A stretch of DNA of 60,000 bases from Adiantum capillus-veneris (GCA_014529385.2 CM043959.1:60712253-60772252); one strand, 5' to 3'. Counted from the stretch's first letter, positions 10,690 through 22,579 are shown. A program made the numbers and translations. The notes: generated by a model not told the origin, from the sequence alone.

Positions 10690-12261
10690 TCATGTATCTG
10701 AGGAGTTCAGAATTTTTTTGACCATTTCCTGGCGCCTATTTTGCGCGTAAGGCAACTCCCCAGTCAAGAGGGACTGCGCTATGGCATTTGGTTCAGTTGA
10801 GCCAATGGAAGCATGTATCCCTATCTGGGCAAGCACTTTACCACGAAAGCCAGTGCCAAACGCTGTGCATACAAGGGATCTACGCACTAGAAACACTTGA
10901 TGCGCAGTTTGAGCAATGGTACTCAAACACAAAAACTTGCTCAAAGCTTTTAACGACCAAGTCATAAAATGGGCTTGGAGAGTAAATTCATTATGGATAA
11001 TGGCCACATCGCCAGGGGGGAGTTTTTCGAGGTAATGCGCAAGGGAAGCTTGAGGTCCAAAGCCCGTCCGCTTGCCACCCGTCCTTGCAGCAAAATCATC
11101 AACTTCCACAACATCCTGTCATAAACCGATGAAGGTTGAGAAAAAAGACAACGAAGGATAAAATAGTAACATGAAAATTAGGATACAGTTTACCTCCTGC
11201 TCCTTGTCATCCTCCTCCCTGTTGCCCTTTGCATCCAAGTCAATGGTCCCATGCACCACACATACAAGCTTTGGATCATCAGATGGGAGGTTGCATAATG
11301 GCATAGGCATCCTAGCAGCCTCAACCTTGGCTTGCGTGGCTTGGAAATCTTCATCAGCCACGTGCAACTGCTCTGCTGCCAGGATCTCCGCACATACAAC
11401 TGCAATAGTGTCAGCAACAGAGTCCCCATCTGGCAAGAGCTTGCTTTCTAGGGCATCTGGCGTATTGTCTAAGGGACATTTGCTGCTGTTGCATAGCACG
11501 CTCAAGCATTCATCCATGCGTAGGCCAAATGCTTTTTCCAAATCATGCAGGAACACAAACTCCTCCCCATCCACTAACACTGAGGAGAAGCGGCTAATTT
11601 CTACCTCTGGGATAGCCACATCCGTCAGTGGTAGTGGCACTGGAGTGTCACTAGGGCCAGCCGCAACTATGGATTTCTCAACCACTTCCTCAAGACCCCT
11701 AGGGTACTCGAGCTCGTGTGCTTTTCCTTCCGCTGCAGGGTTCATGGGGATAACCTGCTGCTCCTTGGTGTCCTTGATAAAGGACCCAACTTGAAGGTGT
11801 GGTAAGCGGAGCTCCTCCAAATCAGGTTCCTCGCTCACCAAGAAGATAAATGTTGCGAGCCGAGAAAGGTACTCCACCCCCAACTTCTTCAGCGCTGACA
11901 CCCCAGGGGCTTGCTCGTCCAAGTAATGGCCTGCATTGGTTGCAATTTCTTGGAATCGTTGCAACCGCTTGGCGAATGGGCGATCACCTTTGTGTATATA
12001 GCGCAAAAGATCACAAGGCACCCAGATCCCTGCATGTGGGGGGATAGATACAGAATATTTTATGATGTGCTCCTCCATGAACGCAGAAATCTCCTCAAAT
12101 GCATCCATGTGAAGGGCAACTGTGGCGTCAAGGTCAGGGAGACGAGTAAAAAAGGTCTGGAGGTCCAACTTCCCTTTGTATTTGGTGTCCTCGAGGAAGA
12201 GGATGAAGCGTGACAAAGGGGTGGATGTGGGTACAGATGTAGAGGCTGTGACAGCATCCAT
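10690..12261 (-). CDS. Gene C: unknown 497-aa protein, two exons
   Basis: Start at ATG 12261-12259 (MDAVTAS), the first good start after an out-of-place Leu/Ser leader. Exon 1 is 12261-11194 (1068 nt, ends in phase 0 at GAG|GTAAAC). The intron is 11193-11116 (78 nt, ends ACAG). Exon 2 is 11115-10690, ending TGA. The joined frame is open over 497 codons. The N-terminal third has VSIPPHAGIWVPCDLLRYIHK, which faintly recalls small DNA-binding modules. The middle has an acidic SRFSSVLVDGEEFVFLHDLEKAF segment, and exon 2 is a compact Leu-rich domain. I do not recognise the family. It lies head to tail with gene B and converges on gene A and the H3-like gene. An open frame in a decayed neighbourhood suggests recent activity or selection. 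Confidence 0.6.
11116..11193 (-). other. Intron of gene C (78 nt)
   Basis: GT at 11193-11192 and AG at 11117-11116 on the minus strand. Both flanking exons are in phase 0. Without splicing the frame runs into a stop inside the intron, leaving a hydrophobic tail that looks spurious. Confidence 0.7.
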
Positions 12262-12533
12262 GTTTAGCCTGGGGTGTGGATAGAGAGTGGAGGAGCTCAG
12301 GAGTTGCAAAAGTGAAAATAGTGAATGAGTTAGGTGGCCCCCCTTTTATAATGTACCCTTTTTTTAAGACATTAAAAAAAAAGGCACTTTCACCAAAAAA
12401 TGATTTCTCATCCCAATGCAAAAAATTATATTCAAAGGCATGATTTGCCAAAGCAAATCATGTTGATTACAGCGGGGATCAATATGAAAATTGCAAGAGT
12501 TACAAAGTTATAAGATCGATAGCATAGTTCCAT

Positions 12534-13847
12534 CTATCCCCAGTCCTCCTCGACCTTCAATTTGTCTTCCATTCTCTTCCCAATCTGCGGACATTCATTA
12601 CAATAAGCATCTAATGATCGACAAACCATGATGTATTGAAAATGTGGTGGAAGGATTCTCACCTTGTGACCTTGTAAACGAAATTGTGCTTGTTGAAGGG
12701 CCTCAAAACCCATAATAACCAAATGTTCTCGAACATTACTGAGAGTCCAATGCTTGTTCACTTGGACTGCCTCCAAAGCATCGTTGGGCATCTTCACTGC
12801 AATGTCAAAGCTTGCAATAGCGCCGTCTACACTCTGTAAGGGAGTCCACACTCCAAGCTTGCACATCCAACGATCATAGTGAAATCGTATGTACAAGGAG
12901 GTGCGGGATTTCAAATAGTGCATTCCAATACCTGAAGCTCCAACCTTACAACGGTACCGGTCCCCGTTGTGCATGCCCTCCACAAAACCCCAGTCCTCTT
13001 CTAAAAGCCTTCCTAATTCCTCATAATGCGCATCTTTACATAAAAGCATTGTGGTAGTCTCCACAAATCCAAACTCTTTAAAAATGTGCACAAAACAATG
13101 AATAGGCAAACACCAGCTCAAGCCCACAGACCTAGAAGCTTTAGAGTATTTCAAAGAGTTTTGGACATCCATTATCATCTTTTGCTTGAAAGATGCTACC
13201 GACCACAAATCTGGGACCGGCCACTCCATACTTAATAAGGAAGTTACTTTGATGGGTTCAAGCGTTCCAAATGCTTGTGTAGAAGTAGGGACAATATAGG
13301 AGTGAGAATAGAAGAAAATCCTTCTTTGAACCAGTTTGGTTGGGCAAAGATGCGGAAACATTATTGCTCCAATATCCGCATGTATAGCATTGAATGTGCA
13401 GGAGAGACTATGTAGTGGCTGCTCCTCCACGAACGTGGATGGAAATATGACTATAAATGCATGACAAATGTTAAGTATGAATCCATAATAACATTACATT
13501 GTGATTTCACACTTAGCTTTGTATTCTCAAAACATGTACTTACAATGTGTTGGAAATCGAGGTGGTTGTTGCAAGTACATGGTTGACATTGAGAAAACAT
13601 GTTGCACAATGGCTATGGTCCCCTTGTCTTTGCGGTTCTTGAAGCCAAGGAGCTTTCCTTTCCAATGAAGATCCAAGTTTGCACGATTCCACACACGATG
13701 AGGGCCAACAGCAGATGGTTGCATGTATACCCAAGCACCTTTGGTGAACTCTTGTGGCACCCACTCATCATCTACACCTCTAGTGTTGTGGCATGCAAGA
13801 GCTGTGACCTCATCCTTTGGTCGCCTTTGCGAAGTAGAGTTGGCCAT
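12534..13847 (-). CDS. Gene B: unknown 406-aa protein, two exons
   Basis: Start at ATG 13847-13845 (MANSTSQRR). The frame upstream has only a TTG. Exon 1 is 13847-13544 and ends in phase 1 before GTAAGT. The intron is 13543-13451 (93 nt, ends TTATAG). Exon 2 is 13450-12534, ending TAG. The joined frame is open for 406 codons. Residues ~35-85 (TKGAWVYMQPSAVGP, WKGKLLGFKNRKDKG, VQHVFSM) have the look of a beta-rich reader module such as a BAH-type fold, but that is only a resemblance. The C-terminal half has many Cys, His and Trp residues, no membrane segment and no motif I can name. About 270 bp separate it from gene C on the same strand. Confidence 0.6.
13451..13543 (-). other. Intron of gene B (93 nt)
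   Basis: Canonical GTAAGT donor and TTTATAG acceptor on the minus strand. Phase 1 on both sides restores one frame. Splicing is needed, because the unspliced frame stops shortly after the donor. Confidence 0.75.
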
Positions 13848-15408
13848 GGTTGAGCAAAGCAAACTAGGAGGAGGAGAAGAACCTTGCTTGTTGATACAAT
13901 GTAGGTGTGATAAAGTGATATGAAAAAATGGTCAACCCTTGTGGCAATGGGAGGAGAAGGTGGACAACCCTTGCTTGGTGTGGCACTGGGAGGAGAAGGC
14001 GGATAAGCCTTGCTTGGTGTGGCAATGGAAGGTGGTAGGGGAGGAGAGAGGAGCTTCCTTGCTGCAGCAATGGAGATGGTGTAAAGAGAGAGAGTGTTGG
14101 AGTAGAGGATGAGTGTGATGGTTGCAACCAAGGAGGGGTTGGAAAAGGGGTTCTAGAGAGAGAAAATCCCTTTTTGCCTAATAACTAATTTTGGGGGAGC
14201 TCTGGATAGCAAAAAAAAATTATTTAATTTTTTTTAAAATTTTTTGAATTTTAGGGTTTTTGGATGCACGTTTTGACTTTTTGAGATCAAAAAATGCTTT
14301 TTTGACCATAAAATAGTTTTAGGGGGGTTTTCAGAAGATGAAATTTGAGTTTTGAAATTTTTGAAAAATTTCAAATTTTTGGGATTTTTTCAAAACCGGA
14401 TCAAAAAGGAGGGAAGTTGGAGGTTCCATATGCCCCCCCCCCCCCCCCCCTTCTCACTAAGTAAGAGCCCATTTAAAAAGTGTAAGACTACTTTGTCCCC
14501 CTACATTTTTGAGGGCATAGAGTGTGTCCACCACCCTCTTCTCATTGGCTGGCCTCTTATTAACCTTAATCCCAAAGGGCCCCTAGAGGGTTCATATTTT
14601 TCCTAATGAAAGGGAAACCTGCCTTCTTGCTTCACGGCCTCGGGAACACACCTTCGAGTCGGCGTCCTCTAGGCCTTAGGCTCCACCTTAAGCAAAAACC
14701 AACGGCCTCTTGTTCTTTGGCTCTCTGGAAAAACCTTCTCCCCAAAAATGCCCAAAAACCTGGCCCGTTGGGCATGGGAGCACCTCCCTTTTTAGCAACT
14801 CGCCCCCCTTTCTCTCTCCGCCCGTGCATATGAGTGCCTTCCTTGCTATTCTTGGCTCCATTCGGCTTGCGACCCAAGTTATTAACACGGGGCTTCTCTC
14901 TTAGTCAAGCGGGGCACCGACAATGCTGTCGATGCACCCCATGTTTGTCTGAGGTATGTACATATGGTTAGTGACATGATTGGTGGTTATCATCTACACG
15001 ACCAATGATATTACGATTGTCTTTCATTTATCTACAGTTGTTACATTGTATTGTATTGCCGGGAAGGAGGCACTCAATGTAGATAGTAAGCATAGAAGAC
15101 CACATGGTGGTCTAGAGAAACATTCATGACATCAACACAATGAAATGACACAAATAGCTGTAGAAGTGAGAATCCTTTAGATGTCAGTTTCTGATGATTT
15201 GATCGTGGTAATACCCGCTATTTATGTCATGATAGCTCATTATTTCATCCGAACATTTCTTGGGTTCCTACTTGCTTTTGCAGCACTTTTTTCCGTGAAT
15301 CTGAAGATGCCTTGGTGGGCTGTTGCCCTAAGGTCTCTTTTTTATTATGACTTCACTATCTAAAGCTCCTTGTATCTTAGCTAATGATTGTAAATAAGTC
15401 GTTGTGTT
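13848..15408. other. No gene recognised; G-rich minisatellite, A/T runs and a C run
   Basis: From 13930 to 14060 a GGAGAAGGTGGACAACC-like unit recurs three times upstream of gene B. From 14160 to 14400 there are long A and T runs with GACTTTTTG words, and at 14433-14450 an uninterrupted C run. From 14450 to 15408 there are short open stretches in several frames with no recognisable product. One at 15181-15363 is hydrophobic but has no other support. Confidence 0.5.
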
Positions 15409-16171
15409 ATGTTTTTTATGGTTGGTTCATTCCGGGACTTGAAGCAGGCAATGGTGATTAGGGAATATGAAGCGTTTCGCAAGAGAGAACAAAGAGCCCG
15501 ATTTAAGAGAAGAGCAGATGTAGGTTTGGTTGTTGAAAGAGAAGGGAATGAAGCAGCTGAAGGAATAGAAGACTTAACAAAGGCACAGGGCTGTGCAAAA
15601 ATCGTCGAGAATGAAAAAAGAGCAAAGATAGTGAAAGGGATTGCACGATATTCAAAGCACAAGTCGACTGGACATGGACACCAAGAAAGACATCTTCAAT
15701 CGGATGATTCAACACCCTTCACTGAAAGATATCGAGAACGACAAAGCATCAACACCCTATTTTGCAGATACAGTGATAGTAAATATTCAGAACACACTTC
15801 AAGACTTGAAGAGGCCACAAACTGAAGATGAGATGTTCCTCAAGAGGTCTACCATGATGATGCTTCTGAACTTAAAAAACCCAGAGGAGGCACAAGGCCT
15901 TAATGTTAATTTTGTCTCCAAGCTACTTTCTATTCATAGAAGGAACTTGTATGGAGCCAAGAATCGGCTACTCCAACAAACTGAGAAGACCACTTTGTCC
16001 TTTGCCACATGTCATCGGAGTCTTCAAAAACGTCGCATACCTGAAGAGGTAAAGGAGTTAATAGTCAACTTTTGGATGCTTGAGACTCATGTATCCTCCA
16101 ACAAAAAAGACATATGTCGAAAGAGAATTGGTCAAAAGGAGTACATTGAACATCCCATCCATTTATTGGAA

Positions 16172-17920
16172 GTATCATAGGGAAGAAAGTGTATGCCATT
16201 TAGTGCCTTTTTGTATTTGTTAGATACTCTTGCCGGGTAGAAGCTTTTTGACTGCACAACTATTTGAATTACTTACATGACTATTGCCAGGGTTTAGCTT
16301 CCAATTATTGACCATTATCTATCTGTTTTGCTGCGGATTATGTGTTTCATGGCTGTTCGTTATAGTTATTCTTTGGCAATGGCTAGTTAATAGCTGTTAA
16401 ATTTTGGATGGTAGCTATCCGTGCTGTTTAGATAACTCTTGCCACACTAATAGCTATCAAATGCAATTTACTTCATAGCCACCCACTAGCTATGTTGTAC
16501 CATCTTATAACTAGTCAAATATATGTCGTAGTTGTTCACTATATTGGCTAGTTGATAGTCGTCAAAGTTCTACCGATAGCTATGTGTTGTTACATAACTT
16601 CTGCCAGGCTATTTGATTGGTATTGATATTGATAGCCAATAATGACTATTTTTGTAATTACCTACTTGTTGATAGTGATAGATACTAATAACTGTTGTGT
16701 TATTAGCAGTTGTGTAATAGCTATTGATCAGGTATTTTCCTTAGGTGAAACTATTTTATAGCTAGTTATTTCTATAAAATATCTCTTGATAGCTCTTTGA
16801 TAGAAATTGATAACTGTATGGCTTGTGATTGCTAATTCATAGCCAAAATTTTCTTTTTAATAGGTAATCAAGATATTTTATAGCTAGTCAATGACATTCT
16901 ATGGCTAGTGATGACTATTAATAGCTAATAATCAAGTATTTTCTTTAGGATGAGGTATTTCATAGCTAGTCAGAGCTATTTGATAGCTATTCATGGCTAG
17001 TGATTGCTATTTCATAGCTAGTGTTTGCTATTTGAAAGATATTTTATATGTAGTAATTGCTATTTGATAGCTATTGATAGCTATTGATAGCTCTTTGATA
17101 GCTACCGATAGCTATTCATAGCTAGCAATTTCTATTTTATAGCCATTTATTGGTATTTGATAGCTAAATAATTTCATAGCCGATGATTGCCATTTTATAG
17201 CTAGTGATCGCTATCAATAGCTAATAATCAAGTATTTTCTTTAGTTAAAGCTATTTCATAGCTAGTGATTGTTTTTTGATAGCTATTGATAGCTGTTCAT
17301 AGCTAGTGTTTGCTATTTCATAGGCAAAGCTACTTTATCGCTAGTGATTGCTACTCGATAGCTAATAATAGCTCTTTGATAACTAAAATAGCTTTTCATA
17401 GCTAGTGATTGCTATTTCATAGATAGTTTTTAGTGATTTCTATGTGGTTTCTATTGGTAGGTGAAGTAGATAGCTATTGATAGATCTTTAGCTGTTTATA
17501 GCTGGTGATAGCTACCTCTCAACTATTGATAGTGGTTCTTAGATATTTCATAGCTAGTTATAGCTATTGATTTTGATAACTGCCATTTGATAGCTATTGA
17601 TAGTAATAGCTATTGATAGTGAATGATCAGGTGTTTTCTTTAGTTGAAAGGTAATTTATAGTTAGTGATTGTATACGAAAGCTACTAGTAGTTGTTTGAT
17701 AGATTTTGATAGCTATTTATAGCTAGTGATTTCTACTTTACGGGTATTTGATAGATAATGATATCTTTTTTCTATAGATATTTATAGCTAGTGATTTTTA
17801 TTTCATAGCTTTTGATAGCTATTAATAGCTACAACTTACTATTGATAGCTATTGATAGCTAATGGGTAGCTTTGACACATGATTTCTTCGTCATTCAAGC
17901 TTTCTTGTTGTGGAATGTAG
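16172..17920 (+). other. Intron of gene D filled by TAGCTA repeats
   Basis: GT at 16172 and AG at 17919-17920 are both in phase 0 and join two parts of the same protein pattern. Of its 1749 bases, nearly all from about 16380 on are TAGCTA-type repeats. The first ~200 bases after the donor are plainer. Confidence 0.5.
16380..17880 (+). repeat. TAGCTA-motif array 1
   Basis: Dozens of degenerate copies of short units such as TTGATAGCTATT, TTCATAGCTAGTGATTGC and AATAGCTAATAATCAAG. The common core TAGCTA is its own reverse complement. Units are of variable length and spacing rather than a strict satellite period. Some longer words recur (GCTAATAATCAAGTATTTTCTTTAG appears at least three times in variant forms), suggesting local duplication. 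Confidence 0.9.
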
Positions 17921-18599
17921 GCTGAGCTCTACCAACGTTTCAAGGATGCCAATCCCGATGTAGCAATACAGCTTTGTGCTTTTGAATCAGAGAAGCCCTA
18001 CTTTGTGCGAAAGATAAAGGATAGGCTGACATGTTGTTGTATTTACCATGTGAAAATTTCATATTTGAAGGAGGCTGTGAATTATATGCGTAGTCAAGCA
18101 TTTGGAATGCATGGTGGGTTGTGCAAATGTGCATGCGCTGTGTGAAATGATTCATCACTTGCAGGAACATTTGTTGCTACAAAGTACAATGTGAAGAGAA
18201 TTTCAAAGCTTATAGATTCTCTATTGTGTCCCAAGCAAGCTGGCTCTACCTACCATGGTCTAAAATGCCACATGTGTCAATGTACAAAATGTGGGGGAGA
18301 GAAATTTGTATGATGTCCACCACAGGAGCTGCTAAAGGATGCAAGAACCATCAAAGTCAAAGTATTAAGGATGTGAAAACATGCAAATGTGAAGGTGGAA
18401 AGAAGAAGAAAAGGAAGGAACTTCTATGTGAGGAGATGATCACTGTTGATTTGCTATAGGTATTCAAAAAAGATCTCCAATTTTTCATCAAACATGACTT
18501 CGTGTATCGATGGCAAGAACCATAAAAAAGTATGGTGTTACAAATAGGATGACTAGAGGGGATTCTCTAAATCTGCACAGAAGCTACATCCACTAGCTG

Positions 18600-21164
18600 T
18601 TACAAAAAGCAGCCTGTCCAAACATCAGAGGAAATCCACCAATGTGCCCAAGCGTGTCTGTCCAGGCTGTTTATGAAGAGTAGGGTCCCACACCACCTTG
18701 TAGGCCTTCCTTTTCTCTGGGCAATCCCCCACTTTGTCAGATGCCTCCCGTTTAATCTCCTCAGAGGTATTCGTTTCAATTCTGCCACATCTAACACAAT
18801 GGTAGCACTCTAGGCTTCTCTGTCTGTGCAACTCTATAAGATCCTTAACAATCAAGTCCTCTTCACTGCCTCAGGTGCCAAACACATCTCCTCCTCCGGT
18901 AACAAACTGCGTTCTATCCCCTGCCTTCAGGTACTTGTACAGCCATGGGGCAAGCTTATGTGTAAGGAATGGCCTTCGAGTTGTATCATTAGGTGAGCCA
19001 AACGTTGGCACAATGCAGCAATTTCCAGAACAATTAAATATACACCTATACAAACTGTCATCTAGTAGCGTATTGTGTGGACCAAACTGACCATTACACT
19101 TGTTCCAGAAATCATTGAGGTGCTTGAAGAAAATGGGTTTTTTGCCCTTGATTTTGTGATTATGAAGCACATCGTAGGAAGTCTCTGCAATGAGCCTTGC
19201 TACGAGTCCTCATTAACCTGGAAAACATTCACGAAAACGCCTTACAACATTATGTTCCATGGCTGAGCTCCAAATGAAGACATTGAAATGAGTTGCTGCC
19301 TACAATAAGAACTATCTTGCATCGGGCCGCACAAGGAAGTATATCCTTCTAGGCCTCTCCTCTAGTACCTGGTCATATTGTAGATTCCATCTAGGGAAAA
19401 ACATATCTTCTTACAAATCCACTTTATGAATCAAAAGACCATTCATATCCAAAATAAGAGCCCGAGGATCATTCTGCACACTTTCTAGGACAACATGATA
19501 ATCCTCCTCAGCTGATGCAAGCATCCTTCTCGGATCATTGCAATTTGGGAAAGCCCATGAACATGAGCTGGATGCATACACATGTGCCAAACTGATATGG
19601 TACATCCGCTTGAGTGCCATGTACCGTCTCCACCTTTTAAACGGGAGATCTATCACGAGTTTTTTTGGCCTTGACTTGGGCTTTGTTTCTGACGGTGGAC
19701 ATACTACTAGCATCAAGATTAATTCCTTATGAATTACTGCATACACAAGACTGTCTACATAAGTTGACTAATTGCAAGGAAAAACAACAAAATATTTGCA
19801 AAAACAGCTTGGAATAGCATTCATATTATGTCCTTGAAACAAAAAAGTTTACAAAGATGCATCAGGGGAAAATAGACCAACACCATGATCTTAGCTGGTG
19901 GTATTAGGGTGATCAGCCAACGGGCTTGCTTGATGAACTTGCTGTGGAGCAGGCACATTGCCATCAACACTACCATCAACGCTAACACTACCATCAACAC
20001 TACCATCAACGCTAACACGATGAGCAGGGACTTCACTGTTTAGGCTTGCATCAACAAATGTATCAGGAGCAGGCACGGTACCATCAATGCTCACACGATA
20101 AACATGGACTTCACTATTTAGGCTTGCATCAACAACTGTATCAGGAGCAGGGCCTTCATCACCAACCATTGCTAGGTCAACAGAGGCAGAGTAGGGTCTT
20201 TGCTAGCATCCTTTGCATGCCTTTCTATTTCAACAACTGGGCAAGGGATTTCACCACCACTCCTAACATCTCGAGGAGTTTTGCTCAACAAAGTTTTCTG
20301 CTTTGTTGACCCTTGCCTCTTTCTTTTAGCTTCTGCCAACATGTTCTCCAGAGTGTCTCCACAATCTTCATTTTGATAGGAGATTCTGCATGTTGCTATG
20401 CCATCAGTAAGTGCTCCAAAAAAACAAAAAGACTCAACCACATGTAAGTGGGCTGACACTAAATTTACTAAGGCATACCTTTCTGCGTCAATGTATCACT
20501 ATTTGTATCTTCATTGTCAGCTCCGTGTGCAATTACAGACCTTCTTGTCAACCTCCTAGACATACTTTGCCCATGCTTTCCACCTCTTGCAAGATTTCCT
20601 TGTTTTACCTTGTCCTCTATGTCTCCAACTGTTGCCTCTAGAACATCATCAGGTGTCTCAAAGATCCCTGGAGCTGCAATGGAAGATGTGATTAAACTAG
20701 AAGTACCTTCAAAGCTACTTAATAGCTATCTAGAAGATGGCTAATAACACAATATTAACTAGCTAACAGATATCATACACCACCTAAAACTCTGTAATAC
20801 TTTGCCAACAACATGTAGCCATAGCATGGCTGGAGAGGTACACAACTTGAAACTTAACAAGAAACTCTCGGACCACACCTTTGCTTTGAAGACCATCTTT
20901 TGGACTTGTGGAGCAACCCGCAGTTGTGAAATCTTGAAGGGGCTGCAAGAAGACTTTGCTGGTGATTCTCCCCAACAATCTGAGCCGACTGTGAATCCTG
21001 CTGACTGTATTGTATCTCCACCAGATGTCTTTGCTGGTGTGAACATACATGTGGTTGGAACACAATCAGCTGTCTACTGTTACAAAAAGATGCCAAGCAA
21101 CAATTTAAAAAGGAAGTCAACCTTTTGGAAACAAAGTCAAAATTTTCAGCAAATTATTGGATAG
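18600..21164 (-). pseudogene. FCP1-like HAD domain gene, decayed
   Basis: On the minus strand, 19746-19411 ends in ALILDMNGLLIHKV, the HAD motif I of FCP1/NLI-interacting-factor-type phosphatases. Further on in other frames come IYFLVRPDAR, FNVFIWSSAMEHNVV (motif II region), then FFKHLNDFWNKC, LLDDSLYRC (the DD motif) and IVPTF in 18871-19170. The second Asp of DxDG is Asn (DMNG), as in plant FCP1-like proteins of doubtful catalytic activity. Frame changes and stops between these blocks show decay. Upstream open stretches at 20459-20172 (lysine-rich) and 20169-19891 (tandem VSVDGSVDGS repeats) may be its N-terminal exons. I could not place firm splice sites. Confidence 0.55.
19891..20169 (-). 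pseudogene. Repeat-containing acidic segment, probably part of the FCP1-like gene
   Basis: A 92-codon stretch with two copies of a ~30-residue unit (PAPDTxVDASLNSEVxxxRVSxDG) and a run of short VDGS repeats. The tandem DNA repeats at 19955-20160 are visible directly. No known domain. Its position just upstream of the HAD motif on the same strand suggests a linker. Confidence 0.4.
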
Positions 21165-21169
21165 TTTTT

Positions 21170-22530
21170 GGTTGTTAACAACTAGAAATACTTGTTGCAT
21201 AATGAACGAGAAAAGATTTACCACACACAATCAACAACTATTAGGGAGCTGATTAACAAGCATCAAGTAGCATTTGCCTACTACTAGCTCTCTAAACCTA
21301 GAAAATGGCTAGCTGGTTAGAGCTATCTGTTAGGCTATTAATAGATGGTAAAAAGATTTTTGAGAATCAGTTTATAGCCTATCTGCTTGCAAGCTATTGA
21401 GCAGCAATTGGTTGTAAATAACTAGGCAATACTGGCCACATAGTCAATAAGAGTATATACCACACAATCAGCAGCTAATGTGGAGCTATTTAACAAGCAT
21501 AAAGTAGATTTTACCAGCCAGTAGCTCTCTAAACCTAGCGGGTAGCTATCACCCACTAGCTATGAAAAACAATAGCTACCCAATAGCTGGTTAATACTTA
21601 CACAATAGGTAGCTATCACCCACTAGCTATGAAAAACAATAGCTACCCAATAACTGGTTAGTACCTACACAATAGCTACCTAATAGCTGGTTAAACTAGC
21701 TAAAAGCTCTCAAAACCTGGCAAATAGCTATTACCCACTACGCTGTGGAAGACAATAGCTTCTTAATAACTGGTGAGACAGCTACTTCTAGCTAATAGCT
21801 CTCAAAACATTCCAAATAGCTATTGCCCAACCCAATAGCTGTGGAAGACAATAGCTACCTGATAGCTGGTTCTAAGCTGTCTGTCAAGCAGTTATTGATA
21901 GTAGCAGGCCAGATAGCTACTAGTAGCTGATAGCTCTCAAAACCAGGCAAATAGCTTTGACCTAATAGCTATGGCAAGCAATAGCTACCTAATAGCTGGT
22001 TATAAGCACTATCAAGTAGCTATTAATAACAGCTTCAGATGGCTACTTCCAGCTAATAGCTCTTCAAAATTAACAAAAGGCTATTACCCACTAGCTGTGG
22101 AAGACAATAGCTATGATCAATAGCTACTTCCAGCTAATAGCTCTCCAACCCTGCAAAATAGCTATCACCCACTAGCTGTGGAAAATAGCTATCATCCACT
22201 AGCTATGGAAGCCAATAGCTAACTCATAGGCTGAGTAAAAGCTCTATCACACAACTATTAATAATAGATCAAATAGGTACTGCCAGCTAATAGGCCATCA
22301 CCCACTAACTATGGCAGACGATAGCTACCTAATAGTTGGTCAAAAGATGTCTGAGAAGCAACTTTAGCCAAGTTTGGGTCTATAATAGCTACACACTATC
22401 AACAACTATTGTACAACTACAAAAGTCAATAGCTACCTCATAGCTGGTCAAGAGCTTTGGGACCAACAGATATGTAATAGCTAGTACCCAGCTATTAGAG
22501 AGCTATTAAATTCTAATATCTAGGAATATT
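21170..22530 (-). repeat. TAGCTA-motif array 2 (inverted relative to array 1)
   Basis: Dozens of units such as CCCACTAGCTATGGAAGACAATAGCTACCTAATAGCTGGTT. Around 21540-21680 a ~65-bp unit is repeated almost exactly, and looser units of ~120 bp follow. The flanking words, not the palindromic core, give direction: TTCATAGCTAGTG of array 1 appears here as CACTAGCTATGAA. So this array is in the opposite orientation, which is also the orientation of the minus-strand FCP1-like gene beside it. Confidence 0.85.
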
Positions 22531-22579
22531 GGCCACTAGTGAATGAGAAAGTATTTACTCACACAATTAACAGCTCTCT

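Larger units (their letters stand above)
15409..18530 (+). pseudogene. Gene D: transposase-like gene, decayed, with large repeat-filled intron
   Basis: The first coding part lies in two frames (15409-15825 and 15641-16171), so it is frameshifted. It has basic and helical segments and ends KEYIEHPIHLLE. A GTATCA donor follows at 16172. The next exon opens at 17921 after GAATGTAG with AELYQRFKDANPD, CAFESEKPYFVRKI, then a CCCIYHV cysteine-histidine cluster. Further on are LCPKQAG, CHMCQCTKCGG and FIKHDFVYRWQ, interrupted by stops. From memory this order (helical part, PYFVR, C-C-C-x-x-H, CxxxxCxxCG, HxFxxxWQ) is seen in a group of uncharacterised transposon proteins. I cannot name it. It converges on the FCP1-like pseudogene. 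Confidence 0.55.

Noticed and set aside
10690-12261. KilA-N domain and giant-virus origin of the 5-14 kb island
   Set aside because: The resemblance is weak, the genes have plant-type introns, and no viral hallmark gene is present.
13772-14131. Pro/Ser-rich minus-strand ORF
   Set aside because: It overlaps exon 1 of gene B in another frame and is produced by a G-rich minisatellite.
15181-15363. Small membrane protein
   Set aside because: Hydrophobic by composition only, with no start context, homologue or neighbour to support it.
16380-22530. CRISPR-like array or centromeric satellite for the TAGCTA repeats
   Set aside because: Units vary in length and spacing, there are no constant repeats with unique spacers, and the total is far too small for a satellite.
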